A DNA stretch of 64,000 nt, taken from NCBI GenBank assembly GCA_041392785.1, contig JAWKLK010000003.1:186001-250000 (forward strand), in the 5' to 3' direction. Positions 43,404 through 54,400 of the stretch are shown here, one piece after another. The translations under genes and the position numbers were made by a program. Numbering within the stretch: the stretch's first letter is position 1; the number at the start of each line of letters is the position of its first letter. The notes beneath the pieces are model-generated. The model had not been told where the DNA came from. It saw nothing but the letters and a program-made list of their open reading frames with translations, and did no database searches. Source of the DNA: OLB9 sp041392785. Lineage in GTDB: Bacteria > Bacteroidota > Bacteroidia > Chitinophagales > Saprospiraceae.

Positions 43404-46154
43404 ATGACATTACTTAAAATTCGTATCTTTTGGTTTAACATATCATTATGCCTTATTTCAATAAGTCATTTAAGTCATGCACAGCAAAAAATTATGACTC
43501 CAGAAGTATACAAAATTTGGAATTCTATCTCAGATATCGATATATCGAGCAATGGCGAACTTATAAAATATCATGTGAAGAATGAAGGTGGAGACAATAT
43601 ACTCAACTTGTATAAAAGGTCTGATAAAAAAAATCTATCTTTTCCAAATTGCAAAGTTTCCATCATAGACTCCACGGGAAGGATTGTGGTTTTTACTACT
43701 AACTTACATCCTGACAGCTTGAAAAAACTTAAGATCAGAGGTAAAAACGAACTGCCACAAGACAGTTTCAATGTGTATGATGTGAAGTTGCAAAAAAAAT
43801 TTTCTACTGGACATGTAGAAAACTTCCAATTCAGTCCTAAGGCAAGTGATTTTATTTATTATACTTTAAAATTGCCTTTAACTAAAGACAGTACGAATAA
43901 AAAGGATTCAAGTAAGTTTCGGTTTCTAGGCATAGTGCACAACATTGCTACCGGCCAAGAAGATACTATCCAAAATATCAAAACGATAAGTATTCCATCG
44001 AGATCAAACAAAATGGTCTGTGTAGGATTTAGCGAGCAAGATACTACAATGCTGCATCTTATGGAATTTGACCTACATTCAAAAACTTTGGATACTTTAC
44101 TAAAAAATCAAAAGGAAATTAAAAATTTTTGTTGGAGTAGAGATGGCAAAAAACTATCATTTCAAGCTACAGATAAAAAAATGAAAAGTAAAAACAAGCC
44201 CTACAATACCTATCTACATTATAACAAAACACTTATTAATATTACAGAGAAAATCCGTCAACCCTTCGATAATAATTGGGTCATTTGTACAGAGAAAGAG
44301 ATGCAATTTTCTAAGGATTGTGCTACTTTATATATACAATTCAGACCATTATTTCCCGAAAAAGATACAACAAAATCAGAAGATGACATTGTAGAAGTGG
44401 AAATCTGGAAATATGATATGCCGAATCTTTACACACAACTTGAATATAATAAAGATCTTTTGAATAAATCGATTTTGGTAAGATATGATATTGATTATGA
44501 AAAAGTTGTAAGAATGGGATCCGATATTGACATAGATGTGATGTTGACAAAAGATAAAAATACCCAGCAATATATCATACAATCTGATCCTAAGCCATAT
44601 TATGCATCAGTCACTTGGGAAGGCGAACTACACAGAGACATTTATGAATTAAATACACAAAATGGAATGACACAATTGATTGCAAAAGATCAGAGCGAAT
44701 CTCCAAGTATGTCTTCTACCGGTAGATTTGCTATTTGGTACAATAAACCTGACTCAACCTACCATATTTGGGATACGCAAAGTAAAACAAAAAGATCGTT
44801 GCCAAAAAATATCACATATTTTGATACTACCCATGATATACCAGCATTACCAGGAGCTATTGGCATAGCAGGATGGATGGAAAATGATGAAGCGTTACTC
44901 GTCTATGATGAAAATGATATATGGAAGGTAGATCCATTATATCCTGATGCTGCTATACCATTGACAGATGGAAAACCCAATAATCTCGTTTTCAGATTAC
45001 TCGGTGGACAACAGCCTTATCATTACATACCAAAAAGTACTTCAATTTTGCTCTATGCCTTTAATGAACTCAAAAAAAATAATTCGTATTATAGCTTGAA
45101 TTTATTGACAGGCCAACTTACATTAGTCAAGGAAAGTGAAAAAAATCTTGCATCTACCATCATCAAGGCAAAATCAAGTCCATGGTTGATATTCACAGAA
45201 GAGGATTTTCATACTTTTCCTGATTTATATCTTTCTGACACGACTTTCAAAAGTATCGAAAAAATATCTGATGCAAATCCATTTCAAAAAAATTTTGCAT
45301 GGGGCAAGGACACATTGGTGCAATGGAAAAACTACAAAGGCAACAAAAATCAAGGCATATTTTTTTATCCTGCCAACTTTGATCCCAATAAAAAATATCC
45401 TCTCATTGTCAATTTTTATGAAAAAAGTTCAAATGAATTGCATCGTCATAGAGCACCATATGCCCATAGATCTACAATAAATTACACTTATTACACCAAC
45501 AATGGTTATTGTGTATTTAATCCAGATATAAGCTATACTGTAGGACAACCTGGCCAAGATTGTTATGACGCTGTCATGAGTGGTGTAGATTCATTGGTTA
45601 GGCTGGGATTTATTGATTCTACAAAAATGGGACTTCAGGGCCACAGTTGGGGCGGCTATCAAGTGGCTTACCTCCTTACACAAACTGGTCGTTTTGCGTG
45701 TGCTGAATCCGGCGCTCCCGTAGTCAATATGATTTCTGCTTACGGTGGAATACGTTGGGGAACAGGTATGAGTAGAATGTTCCAATACGAAAAAACCCAA
45801 TCTAGATTAGGAAAAACACTTTGGGAAGATGAAGCACGTTTCATCAGAAATTCACCTATATTTTATATAGATTCAGTGACTACTCCAGTATTGATTTTGC
45901 ACAATGATGACGATGGTGCAGTCCCTTGGTATCAAGGCATTGAATATTATATGGCGTTACGACGATTGAATAAACCTGCTTGGCTATTGAATTACAATAA
46001 AGAGCCACATTGGCCGGTTAAGTGGCAAAATAGATTGGATTTCAACATCCGGATGCAACAGTTTTTTGACTATTATCTAAAAAATCAACCCTTGCCGAGG
46101 TGGATGAAGGAAGGTAATACACCACTTGAGAAAGGTATCATTGACAAAATTTAA
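43404..46154 (+). CDS. Secreted prolyl-oligopeptidase-family (S9) serine peptidase
   Basis: The 916-residue product has a signal peptide (ends SHAQQ), a long N-terminal beta-propeller region and a C-terminal alpha/beta-hydrolase domain. The catalytic triad is visible as Ser748 in GLQGHSWGGYQ, Asp in HNDDDGAVPW (near 834) and His in EPHWPVKW (near 868). This is the S9C/acylaminoacyl-peptidase-like type common in the Bacteroidota periplasm, where it degrades oligopeptides. There is no T9SS domain, so it likely stays in the periplasm. It precedes the unknown gene and era with short gaps, so the three may share a transcript. Confidence 0.88.
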   Translation: MTLLKIRIFWFNISLCLISISHLSHAQQKIMTPEVYKIWNSISDIDISSNGELIKYHVKNEGGDNILNLYKRSDKKNLSFPNCKVSIIDSTGRIVVFTTNLHPDSLKKLKIRGKNELPQDSFNVYDVKLQKKFSTGHVENFQFSPKASDFIYYTLKLPLTKDSTNKKDSSKFRFLGIVHNIATGQEDTIQNIKTISIPSRSNKMVCVGFSEQDTTMLHLMEFDLHSKTLDTLLKNQKEIKNFCWSRDGKKLSFQATDKKMKSKNKPYNTYLHYNKTLINITEKIRQPFDNNWVICTEKEMQFSKDCATLYIQFRPLFPEKDTTKSEDDIVEVEIWKYDMPNLYTQLEYNKDLLNKSILVRYDIDYEKVVRMGSDIDIDVMLTKDKNTQQYIIQSDPKPYYASVTWEGELHRDIYELNTQNGMTQLIAKDQSESPSMSSTGRFAIWYNKPDSTYHIWDTQSKTKRSLPKNITYFDTTHDIPALPGAIGIAGWMENDEALLVYDENDIWKVDPLYPDAAIPLTDGKPNNLVFRLLGGQQPYHYIPKSTSILLYAFNELKKNNSYYSLNLLTGQLTLVKESEKNLASTIIKAKSSPWLIFTEEDFHTFPDLYLSDTTFKSIEKISDANPFQKNFAWGKDTLVQWKNYKGNKNQGIFFYPANFDPNKKYPLIVNFYEKSSNELHRHRAPYAHRSTINYTYYTNNGYCVFNPDISYTVGQPGQDCYDAVMSGVDSLVRLGFIDSTKMGLQGHSWGGYQVAYLLTQTGRFACAESGAPVVNMISAYGGIRWGTGMSRMFQYEKTQSRLGKTLWEDEARFIRNSPIFYIDSVTTPVLILHNDDDGAVPWYQGIEYYMALRRLNKPAWLLNYNKEPHWPVKWQNRLDFNIRMQQFFDYYLKNQPLPRWMKEGNTPLEKGIIDKI

Positions 46155-46165
46155 ACCATGTAAAT

Positions 46166-46759
46166 ATGCATGATATAGAGCCATGGCACGGCTGGAGAGA
46201 TGAATATATTGCTGAAAATGACGCAAAATCACCGTTCTATAAGCGTACATACAGCGAATTTACTTATTCTAATAGGATATACAATTATCTCATCCATCCT
46301 CAATGGGACGCCTTCGGATCAGAAACCTTGTATGCCAAATTAATTTTTACCAATTACAGCCACCACTTTTGTGTAATAGAATTGATTGGAGAGTGGAATG
46401 ATGCTATCGGAAATGATGGCATGTTTATCAAAAGAAATTTGGTCGATCCTTTGATTGAAAAAAGTATTTCAAAATTCATTATAATTATGGAAAATGTTCT
46501 TAATTTTCATGGCGATGATGATTGTTATTACGAAGAATGGTATGATGATATTAAAGATTCAAGAGGCTGGATAGCTCTTGTGCAAACACTAGATCACGTG
46601 GCTTTAGAATTGAAAAAATATAGATTGTATTACTATCTCAATTGGGCAGGAAAACTGCAACAAGTATCGTGGAGAAATAAAACACCATTACATTTTTTCC
46701 AGGAAATAGAACACCTCTTACAACAAAACCAAAAACACCTAAATGATGGAAAATCATAA
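46166..46759 (+). CDS. Conserved hypothetical protein upstream of era
   Basis: A 197-residue soluble protein, rich in Trp, Tyr and acidic residues (FHGDDDCYYEEWYDDIKDSR). No known domain was recognised. It starts 12 nt after the peptidase stop and overlaps era by 17 nt, so it is almost certainly translated with era. No signal peptide is present. Confidence 0.7.
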   Translation: MHDIEPWHGWRDEYIAENDAKSPFYKRTYSEFTYSNRIYNYLIHPQWDAFGSETLYAKLIFTNYSHHFCVIELIGEWNDAIGNDGMFIKRNLVDPLIEKSISKFIIIMENVLNFHGDDDCYYEEWYDDIKDSRGWIALVQTLDHVALELKKYRLYYYLNWAGKLQQVSWRNKTPLHFFQEIEHLLQQNQKHLNDGKS

Positions 46760-47645
46760 ATCAGGATTCGTCAATATAGTAGGAAATCCCAATGTCGGAA
46801 AATCCACCCTACTCAATGCGCTAATGAAGCAAAAAATGAGCATTGTCACAAGTAAGCCACAAACTACGCGCCACAGGATCATCACACTTTATAATACGGA
46901 AGACGCACAAATTGTGTTTTCTGACACCCCAGGAGTGATAGAATTGCCACACTACGGCATGCAGGCTTCAATGAACAAGTTTGCTTATTCTGCCTTCGAA
47001 GATGCGGATATCATCCTTTTCGTGACTGACATTTACGAAAATTATGATGGAGATGAAAAAATACTGAAAGCATTGGCAGTCACTGATGTTATTAAGTATC
47101 TCATCATCAATAAGATAGACCAAGACAATCAGAATAAAGCAGAAGCACTTTTAATAGATTGGAATAGTAGGATAGCATTTGACAAATCCTTTTTGATTTC
47201 TGCTGAGAAACAAATAGCGATAGATACTCTCATGGACGCTATTATGCAAAATATCCCATCTTCGCCACCCTACTACCCAAAAGACGATCTTTCTGATAAA
47301 TCCGAAAGATTTTTTGCTTCAGAAATTATCAGAGAAAACATTTTTAAACTGTACAAACAAGAAGTACCGTACTCTACAGAAGTGGTAGTGCATACATTCA
47401 AGGAGTCAGACCAATCCGAAAAGCCGCTATTAAAAATCTATGCCGACATCTACGTGGACAGGAAGACTCAAAAACCAATACTCATAGGTAAAAATGGCGA
47501 AGCGATAAAAAAACTAGGAATCGCCGCAAGACTGGAATTAGAAAAGTTTTTTGAAATCCACGTGTTTTTGGATCTAAATGTAAAAATCAAAGAAAATTGG
47601 CGCGATGATGATAAAATGTTGAGCCATTTTGGATATGATAGCTGA
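46743..47645 (+). CDS. era: GTPase Era
   Basis: Era is a GTPase that binds 16S rRNA and helps assemble the small ribosomal subunit. The 300-residue protein has G1 GNPNVGKST, a switch with TTRHRI, G3 DTPGV, G4 NKID and the SAE loop, followed by a C-terminal KH domain with ILIGKNGEAIKKLG. Length and order are those of the family. It overlaps the preceding unknown gene. Confidence 0.95.
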   Translation: MMENHKSGFVNIVGNPNVGKSTLLNALMKQKMSIVTSKPQTTRHRIITLYNTEDAQIVFSDTPGVIELPHYGMQASMNKFAYSAFEDADIILFVTDIYENYDGDEKILKALAVTDVIKYLIINKIDQDNQNKAEALLIDWNSRIAFDKSFLISAEKQIAIDTLMDAIMQNIPSSPPYYPKDDLSDKSERFFASEIIRENIFKLYKQEVPYSTEVVVHTFKESDQSEKPLLKIYADIYVDRKTQKPILIGKNGEAIKKLGIAARLELEKFFEIHVFLDLNVKIKENWRDDDKMLSHFGYDS

Positions 47646-47826
47646 TGAGATCCAACAAAATAACTCACGGAAAAGGATAAAAATTAAGAATATCATGAAT
47701 GCTATAAATTCCGACCAACCTATTTTCTTGGGTATTGGAAAAATGAAATTTTAATAATATTTTGATCAATTACGTATTTTGATTAATAAAATCTTCATAA
47801 CTTAGTGGCTTCAAAATTCATACATT

Positions 47827-47973
47827 ATGTCAAAATATAAAGTCAGAAGTACACCAAAAGCAGATAAGTTGACTGCTGAAGATAAAGCGCAAGAGCAGAA
47901 ATTTATTAAAGTTGCTATCATCGTCACTTTAGTGGTAATTTTGCTCATTTATCTTGTATTCCAATACATGTAA
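47827..47973 (+). CDS. 48-residue single-pass membrane protein
   Basis: An ATG-started frame encodes MSKYKVRSTPKADKLTAEDK, an Ala/Gln/Glu-rich stretch and a clear C-terminal transmembrane helix (VAIIVTLVVILLIYLVF) before the stop. The charged N-terminus and single membrane segment look like a real tail-anchored small protein. The function is unknown. It lies between era and the convergent LuxE-like gene. Confidence 0.55.
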   Translation: MSKYKVRSTPKADKLTAEDKAQEQKFIKVAIIVTLVVILLIYLVFQYM

Positions 47974-48002
47974 AGGTATGGCGTGTTTCTTTCTGTAATC
48001 GC

Positions 48003-48962
48003 CTAGGACAGTAAAAGGTTACATCCGCGTACCTCACTATTGTCTAACCTTCCTATAATTTCAAATTCTCCAGAAGCATAGCTTACACCTATGTCTTCTG
48101 TCAGAATGAAGCAACATGAATCTGCATTAGCTAAATCCATAACGGCCAAAATACCTGGCTTACCATACTTCTCTCTTGATAAAGGATCATTTATTTGTCT
48201 AGTATGAATCTTTAGTCTGGAAGATCCTGCAAATTTTCCTTTACCTTTAGAATATGCTTGCGACAATAATTCTGTCATGCCGTATTCTGAGAAGATAGTA
48301 TCTACGCCATACAAATTACATAAGGTGGTATGCAATACTTCTTTTGGTAGCTCTTCGCGTGTGCCCTTCATACCACCAGTCTCCATGACCATAACAGATG
48401 GTATTGAAAAATCCACATAATGCCCAAAATCCAGTAATGCGTAGCTAACACCGAAAAGCACTGTCGGCACCTTATCCAAAGTGTTTTGGCGTAAAGTCTT
48501 TTTCAATTCTTCAAATTCCGAAAGGAAAAAACCGCTTTGACTAAATTTTGATTTGGAAATAAAGTAATGCATCATAGCAATCAATGAAGAACCATCCCTT
48601 TCTAAATATCCCGGCAACAACGCTAAAAAACAAAAATCTTCAACATTACCGAAGGTTTCTGTCCAAATTTCTGCTGCATTATCCAAATATTGCTGAAGGT
48701 CTTTGACAAAATGTTTTGATCTGAGATCTGTCCCTCCGGTTGTACCACTTGATAAAAATATTTGCTGAGGTGTGAACTCTCCCGTTTTTATTGCTTGATA
48801 CTTAAATGCTGAAATAGGCAAATACGGAATCTCGTTTACATTATGAACCTTTGCTGGATTCTTACCCAAAACATTGCAGTACTTCCTGAATACCTCATTG
48901 TAATTATATTGGAGCTCAAAAAGTTGCAATATGTACGTATCGCTATAATCGATCTTTGTCAT
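48003..48962 (-). CDS. LuxE/PaaK-type acyl-protein synthetase-like protein
   Basis: The 319-residue product resembles the LuxE acyl-protein synthetase group of the adenylate-forming enzymes. FLSSGTTGGTDLRSKH is the ATP-binding Ser/Thr/Gly loop, SVMVMETGGMKGTREELP is characteristic, and LYGVDTIFSEYGMTELLSQA is the A5-type motif. A C-terminal segment, GILAVMDLANADSCCFILTED, completes the pattern. Small LuxE-like proteins of this type are widespread in Bacteroidota, and their acyl substrate is not known. No luciferase or fatty-acid reductase gene is near. The ATG at 48962 is preferred to the GTG at 48995. Confidence 0.8.
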   Translation of the reverse strand: MTKIDYSDTYILQLFELQYNYNEVFRKYCNVLGKNPAKVHNVNEIPYLPISAFKYQAIKTGEFTPQQIFLSSGTTGGTDLRSKHFVKDLQQYLDNAAEIWTETFGNVEDFCFLALLPGYLERDGSSLIAMMHYFISKSKFSQSGFFLSEFEELKKTLRQNTLDKVPTVLFGVSYALLDFGHYVDFSIPSVMVMETGGMKGTREELPKEVLHTTLCNLYGVDTIFSEYGMTELLSQAYSKGKGKFAGSSRLKIHTRQINDPLSREKYGKPGILAVMDLANADSCCFILTEDIGVSYASGEFEIIGRLDNSEVRGCNLLLS

Positions 48963-49121
48963 TTGTATTGTGGTACTCGGATGTAAATCATACACCTATA
49001 AATGAAGTTTGGTAAATAAAGTTTTCAATGCGTTCATTTCATTCAATTTGTATCTCTGAAGGCTAATTCCTGTCAAGAAAAAATTTTAAACGATTTTAAA
49101 TGCCATTGAAGTTTCTAAGAA

Positions 49122-49223
49122 GTCACACTTTATCAGATTGGATACCATTCAAAATTTACTTACAAAACCTAAGCAAAAAAGCGAAATTTGATATATATTT
49201 GTGGGAGGTATAATAATGTTATG
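49122..49223 (+). repeat. 102-bp dispersed repeat, copy 1, upstream of the Wadjet operon
   Basis: The first of three exactly 102-bp copies (others at 61923-62024 and 63289-63390) that differ from one another at only a few positions. Each starts GTCACAC, has the imperfect palindrome GATTGGATACCATTC (GAATGG...CCATTC in the others), carries a TATATTTG promoter box (49194-49201 here) and ends GGTATAATAATGTTATG. The sequence differs completely after the final GTTATG. Confidence 0.85.
49194..49201 (+). promoter_or_regulatory. -7 promoter box within repeat copy 1
   Basis: TATATTTG matches TAnnTTTG and is the only good candidate for a promoter of the Wadjet operon. The leader to jetA (49379) would be about 175 nt. 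Confidence 0.5.
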
Positions 49224-49378
49224 GGCAATGCTAAAAATACAACAACAGTGAACAAATTGAACGGAAGAAATAAAATACCAACCGCACATTTAGGCACATT
49301 TGCTTGCCCCTACACACGGTCGACCGCTTATCAAGCAAAAGAACCTGAATTTTGCCAACGCACAAAAAGTAATTAAAA
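49224..49378 (+). other. Leader region between repeat and jetA
   Basis: 155 nt with somewhat higher G+C than its surroundings. A 62-codon open frame (49188-49376) runs through it and through the repeat, but begins inside the repeat and has no protein-like pattern, so I regard it as non-coding leader. Function is unknown. Confidence 0.4.
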
Positions 49379-50839
49379 ATGGCAGACATTTCTCAAATAC
49401 TAAACACGCTAAACACATCACCAAGTGTTGGTTTGTTACGTTTACGAAACAGAGAAATGATTATTGAATTTCTAGTAAGAACTTTCGTTAATAAACAAAG
49501 CTCCATTTCATCTGAAAATATTCACTCCCAATTAGCGGACTTTTTAGAAGGTCAGAGAATTGAAATAGATGATGAAAATGAAATTAATTTTTCCGACACT
49601 TACGAAGAAAAAGCCAAAAAATATATCCAAAACTGGACTAATAATGGCTTTTTGACGAATTATCCTGATGAACAAGGTGATTTTTTTTATGAACTTTCTT
49701 CACATTCAAGCAAAACCATAGATTGGTTGGCAAGTTTGAAAAAGGAAGAGTTTGTTGGTACTGAATCAAAATTCAACAACATACTGAATCAATTGAAAGA
49801 GTTGGTTGAGTTTACTAATGAAGATGCCGAAAAGCGAATTCAGTTGTTAGAAGAGAAAAAATTAGAAATTGAGCAACAGATTCAACGTATAAAAATTGGA
49901 GAAGACGTAAGAGTATTTGAAGAATTTGAAATTGTACCCCGTTTCAACCAACTCAATCAATCCGCTAAAGAATTATTATCTGACTTTAAAGAAGTGGAAG
50001 ACAACTTTAAAGAAATTACTAAAGGAATTTATCAAAAACACGCTGACGGAAGTCTATCCAAAAGTGATATACTGGAATTTACTTTTGATGCACTTGAATC
50101 ATTGAAAGAAAGCCAACAAGGAAAAAGCTTTTACGCATTTTGGTCATTCATATTAAATCCAGATTTACAGCACAAATGGGAAAGTCTGACCAAAGATTTA
50201 TACACGACTCTAGAACAAAAATCAATTCCTATAAGTGACACATTCCTAATAGGAATGAAAAGGCATCTCCATAGTTCAGGACAAAAGGTTTACAAAGCCA
50301 ATGATAAAATGGCTGAAAAACTAAGCCGTATAATTCGTGAGAATGAAAGTTCTAAATCAGAAGCCACGAAAAAAATAATTCAAGACATCAAGAAACAACT
50401 TGTAAAAATCAGTAAATCAAAGAACAAACCTGATATTTCATTTGAATTAGAAACAGCAACGGAAATAAATATTCCATTTGAACGCAAACTCACGAAAGAG
50501 CAATCCGAAGAAGTTACATACAATAACAGACCAAAAATTGCCAACGAAGACATTACATCATCTAATCAATTAGGTAGGTTGTTTTCACAATCTAACATTG
50601 ATAAAGAATTGTTGAGAAAAAGAATAAAAGATGTACTTAAAGAAAAATCTCAGACCACACTTTTAGATGTTGTAGAAAATTATGGTGGTCTTGAAAAAGG
50701 ATTGCCTGAGTTGTTCGGTTATATAGGCATTGTGAAAGAATTCAAACACGTTATCAATCCTGATAAAACTCAAAGTATCATTTTTGATGCGAACAACCGC
50801 AAACAAATTAAAATCCCTGAAATTATATTGACCAAATGA
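49379..50839 (+). CDS. jetA: Wadjet anti-plasmid system protein JetA (DUF3375, kleisin-like)
   Basis: A 486-residue DUF3375 protein, the kleisin (MksF-like) subunit of type I Wadjet systems, which recognise and cleave circular plasmid DNA. The order is N-terminal winged-helix-like segment (about residues 20-115, with FLVRTFVNK and FFYELSSHS), long coiled coil (about 140-215) and C-terminal winged helix. It starts the operon jetA-B-C-D, and its last 4 nt overlap the jetB start (ATGA). Identification rests on family resemblance plus the exact four-gene context. Confidence 0.85.
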   Translation: MADISQILNTLNTSPSVGLLRLRNREMIIEFLVRTFVNKQSSISSENIHSQLADFLEGQRIEIDDENEINFSDTYEEKAKKYIQNWTNNGFLTNYPDEQGDFFYELSSHSSKTIDWLASLKKEEFVGTESKFNNILNQLKELVEFTNEDAEKRIQLLEEKKLEIEQQIQRIKIGEDVRVFEEFEIVPRFNQLNQSAKELLSDFKEVEDNFKEITKGIYQKHADGSLSKSDILEFTFDALESLKESQQGKSFYAFWSFILNPDLQHKWESLTKDLYTTLEQKSIPISDTFLIGMKRHLHSSGQKVYKANDKMAEKLSRIIRENESSKSEATKKIIQDIKKQLVKISKSKNKPDISFELETATEINIPFERKLTKEQSEEVTYNNRPKIANEDITSSNQLGRLFSQSNIDKELLRKRIKDVLKEKSQTTLLDVVENYGGLEKGLPELFGYIGIVKEFKHVINPDKTQSIIFDANNRKQIKIPEIILTK

Positions 50840-51414
50840 GCAGTTTAGAAAAACATATTACTCCTTATAGCAAAGCTATTGTAAGGTTGTTGAAATCAAC
50901 CGTTGAACGAAACTCAAATGTCTGGGATGATGTGATAAATTATCAAAACGAAATTCAGGATTACCTTGGCAAAATTGGTTTAGAGCTAATCGTTAAAAAA
51001 GATGAAGGATTTGCTTTTGTAAAGCAACTTGAAGATAATGAAGGAAACACTCTCGGATTAGTTCAAAGGCGACAAATCGGTTTTGAAACGTCAATTGTAC
51101 TTGTTGTTCTAAGGCAAAGCTTAGAAGATTTTGACAGCAATCCAACACAATTAGCAACTGAAAAATTTATTACAAGTTCAGAAATAAAGGACGAGTTAGA
51201 ATTATTTCTTCCAGAAAAATATAACAAGGTCAAATTCATAAAAGAACTTGAGAAATATATCAATGTGGCTGTTGATCTAGGCTACTTAAAAGAAATCAGC
51301 AAGAAAGCCAATGAAACGAAATACCAAATACACAGAATTATAAAAGAAAAAATAACTCTTGATATTTTAAAAGATTTTGAAAATAATTTAAAAGATTATG
51401 TTGAGTCTGTTTAG
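50836..51414 (+). CDS. jetB: Wadjet system protein JetB (DUF4194, KITE-like)
   Basis: A 192-residue DUF4194 protein, the MksE/KITE-like winged-helix subunit that bridges JetA and JetC. Typical is the segment TNVWDDVIN-like start (NVWDDVINYQNEIQDYLGKI), LIVKKDEGFAFVKQ and TSIVLVVLRQSLEDF, then helix-rich segments ending in LKEISKKANETKYQIHRIIK. It is translationally coupled on both sides: 4-nt overlap with jetA, 17-nt overlap with jetC. Confidence 0.85.
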   Translation: MSSLEKHITPYSKAIVRLLKSTVERNSNVWDDVINYQNEIQDYLGKIGLELIVKKDEGFAFVKQLEDNEGNTLGLVQRRQIGFETSIVLVVLRQSLEDFDSNPTQLATEKFITSSEIKDELELFLPEKYNKVKFIKELEKYINVAVDLGYLKEISKKANETKYQIHRIIKEKITLDILKDFENNLKDYVESV

Positions 51415-54400
51415 TACAAGTTCCGACAAAGCGGGGTTCAGACTTCAATATATGGAAGTTTACAACTGGGGAACATTTAACGAAAAGGTTTTTAGAATAA
51501 ACCCGAAAGGAAATAATTCACTTTTGACTGGTGCAAACGCATCAGGCAAAAGTACATACATTGACGCATTGCTTACTCTAATTGTTCCTGCAAAGAAAGA
51601 CCGTTTTTACAATCAATCTTCGGGCGTTGAGAAAAAAGGCGACCGCACTGAAGAAACATATGTGTTGGGACATTACGGAAACATTCAAGAAGAAGGAAAA
51701 ACTTCTACATCAACACAAAAATTGCGTGATACAAATACATATTCAGTAATTCTTGCTTCGTTCTCCAATGCCGACCAAAAACAAATTACACCTTTTCAAG
51801 TACGTTGGTTTTCGAATAATGAATTAAGACGGCAATTCGGAATTGCTCACGTTCCTCTTGAAGTAGAATCTGATTTTGGTCAATTCGATTCAAAAGGGAA
51901 TTGGAAAAAGGTTTTAGATAAAAAGTATAACTCGAATGTTACAAAAAAGAAAATTGAGTTTATAGATGGTCCTACTGCTTATGCAGAAAGATTGGTGGAC
52001 TTATTTGGAATGCGTTCAACAAAGGCGTTGACTTTGTTCAATCAAGTTGTTGGGGTAAAAGTACTGGAAGACTTAGATGATTTCATAAGAACTAATATGT
52101 TGGAAGAACAAGATGCCGAAGCAGAGTTCATTCAACTGAAAGAAAGTTTCTTGACTTTAATGGATGCTAAAACCAACATTGAAAAGGCTAAAGAACAAAT
52201 TGAACAACTAAAGCCTATTAATGAGATAGCTATAGTCCTGACCAATATCAGAGCTGACTTATTTCGATTGGAAAAGTCAAAGGAAACGGCAGTTTATTGG
52301 TTTGCCAAAAAAGGTGTTGAGTTGGGTGAAAAAGAATTGGAGAAATGTAAAGAAGAATTAGTACGCCTGAATAATGAACTAGCGGAATTAAAAGAAAAGG
52401 AAAGCGATTTGAAAAATCAGGAAACTGATTTGACAGTTCAAATAAAATCTGATGAAGTTGGTAATCAAATTGAAAAATTGAAAACTGAAATCACAAGATT
52501 AGAAAAGAGTAAAAAATTAAGAAGCGAAAAACTAGACGATTACAATAAAATCGCTCAAAGCATTGATTTAGATACCAATCCAAGCGAAGAATCATTTATT
52601 ACTAACCGAGAAAAAGCAAAAGAATTAAAACATAAAACACAACAGGACATTGATTCTGAAAATGAAAATCTCCGTTCCTTGAAAAACAAGGAAGATGATT
52701 TAACTAAATCAACAGAAGAATTAGTATCAACAATTCAAACACTCCAAAAAAACAAGAACAATATACCTATTAATGAAGCTCGTATTCGTGAAGAACTAAT
52801 TGAATACATTGGAGCAAGTCGAGAAGAAATCCCTTTCATTGGAGAGTTGATTAAAGTAAAAGATGATGAAATGAAGTGGGAATCATCTATTGAAAAAGTA
52901 CTCCACAATTTTGCACTGCGATTGATTGTTCCACCAAAGTATTATTCATCAGTGAATCAATATGTGAACAGCAATAATTTGAAAGGCAGAATTCGTTATG
53001 ACAGGTATGAAGACCAAGACCATCTTAAAAATTTTAAGAACAAAATACTTAATGAAAAGTCGCTAATCAACAAAATTGAAATTAAGCCAAAAACACAATA
53101 TTACGATTGGATTGAGAACTATTTGGAATCTCAATTTGATTTTGTGTGCGTAGATAATCTTTCGGAATTTGAGCAATTCTACGAAATGGCAATTACTCAA
53201 AATGGATTAATAAAATTTAAAAGGGGCAAACACGAAAAAGATGACCGACCACATATTACTCGAAAAGAGAATTTTGTCTTAGGATGGGATAACAAGGAAA
53301 AACTCTCCTCTTTAAAGAAAGTATTAATCAATCTTCAAAATCAACAAACAGAAAATAAAAAAGCGATTGCAAACAAAAATACCGAGATAAAAAACTTAGG
53401 TTTATTCAAGGATGAATGCCATAATCTATTTTCAAAGTTTGAAAAATATGATGATATAAACTGGCAATCATATGCTCATGAAATACAAGAAAAAACAGAA
53501 CAGAAAGATAAATTAGAAAAAACCAACAATCGTGTAAAGCAACTTCAAGAAGATTTAAAAAAGGTTCAGGAAGCTTTAAAACAACTTTCGGATGTTCAAA
53601 TTTTTAATAAAGGACAAGAAATATTTACCAAGAAAAATGAAGTTGGCACGATTGAACAATCAATTAGGAGTAACAAATCTATTTATGAGCCATTGGGAAT
53701 TGTTGATGTTTCAATGTTTGAAAAACAACATCCTGATTTGCTGAATATAGAATACGCAACCTTTGAAACAAGTCGTGAGAAATTCCAAAAGGAAAACTCA
53801 AGACAAACACGAGAACTTCAAGAACAAAAGGAAAGGAAAGAAAGAGAAGTAATCATCAAGATAAACGATTTTAAACAGCCTTCGGAAGCAATATCAACCA
53901 AATTCAAAGATTGGCGTTCTGATGTTAATTCCCTACCCGATTCAACACATTTAGAGTTAATCAGTGAATATCAAAATTTCTTAGCCAGGTTGGAGAATGA
54001 TAATCTTCCAAAGTTTGAAAAGAAATTCAACGACTATTTGCAAGAAACAATTACCAATAAAGTTGGTGATTTTAGAATGTTCTTTGAAAATTGGTCAGAT
54101 TCAATCAAAGAAAACATCAAACATTTGAACGAATCTTTAAAAGAGATTGACTTCAAAAATAAACCACAAACCTACATTCAACTTGTTGCACCGAACAAGA
54201 TTAATGATGAAGTGAAGGAGTTTAGAAAGCTTTTAGAAGAAGCCGTTCCCAATGTTTACCAAATGGAAAAAAATATTGAAGGTAGGAAGCATCATTTCAA
54301 TAATCACATTCAACCATTTATAGAACGATTAGACAAAGAAGAATGGCGAAAAAAAGTAATGGACGTTCGTTTTTGGTTTAGTTACAAAGCCGAAGAGTTT

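Noticed and set aside
48003..48962. Part of a bioluminescence (lux) operon
   Set aside because: Only the LuxE-like gene is present; no luciferase, LuxC or LuxD homologue is nearby, and single LuxE-like genes are common in this phylum.
49122..49223. 102-bp repeat as a classical integron attC site
   Set aside because: The end GTTATG(G/T) has T where GTTRRRY needs a purine, and there is no matching RYYYAAC core at the other end; no integrase gene is in the window.
49188..49376. 62-codon open frame before jetA
   Set aside because: It begins inside the dispersed repeat and its sequence has no protein-like pattern; the other repeat copies do not continue the same frame.
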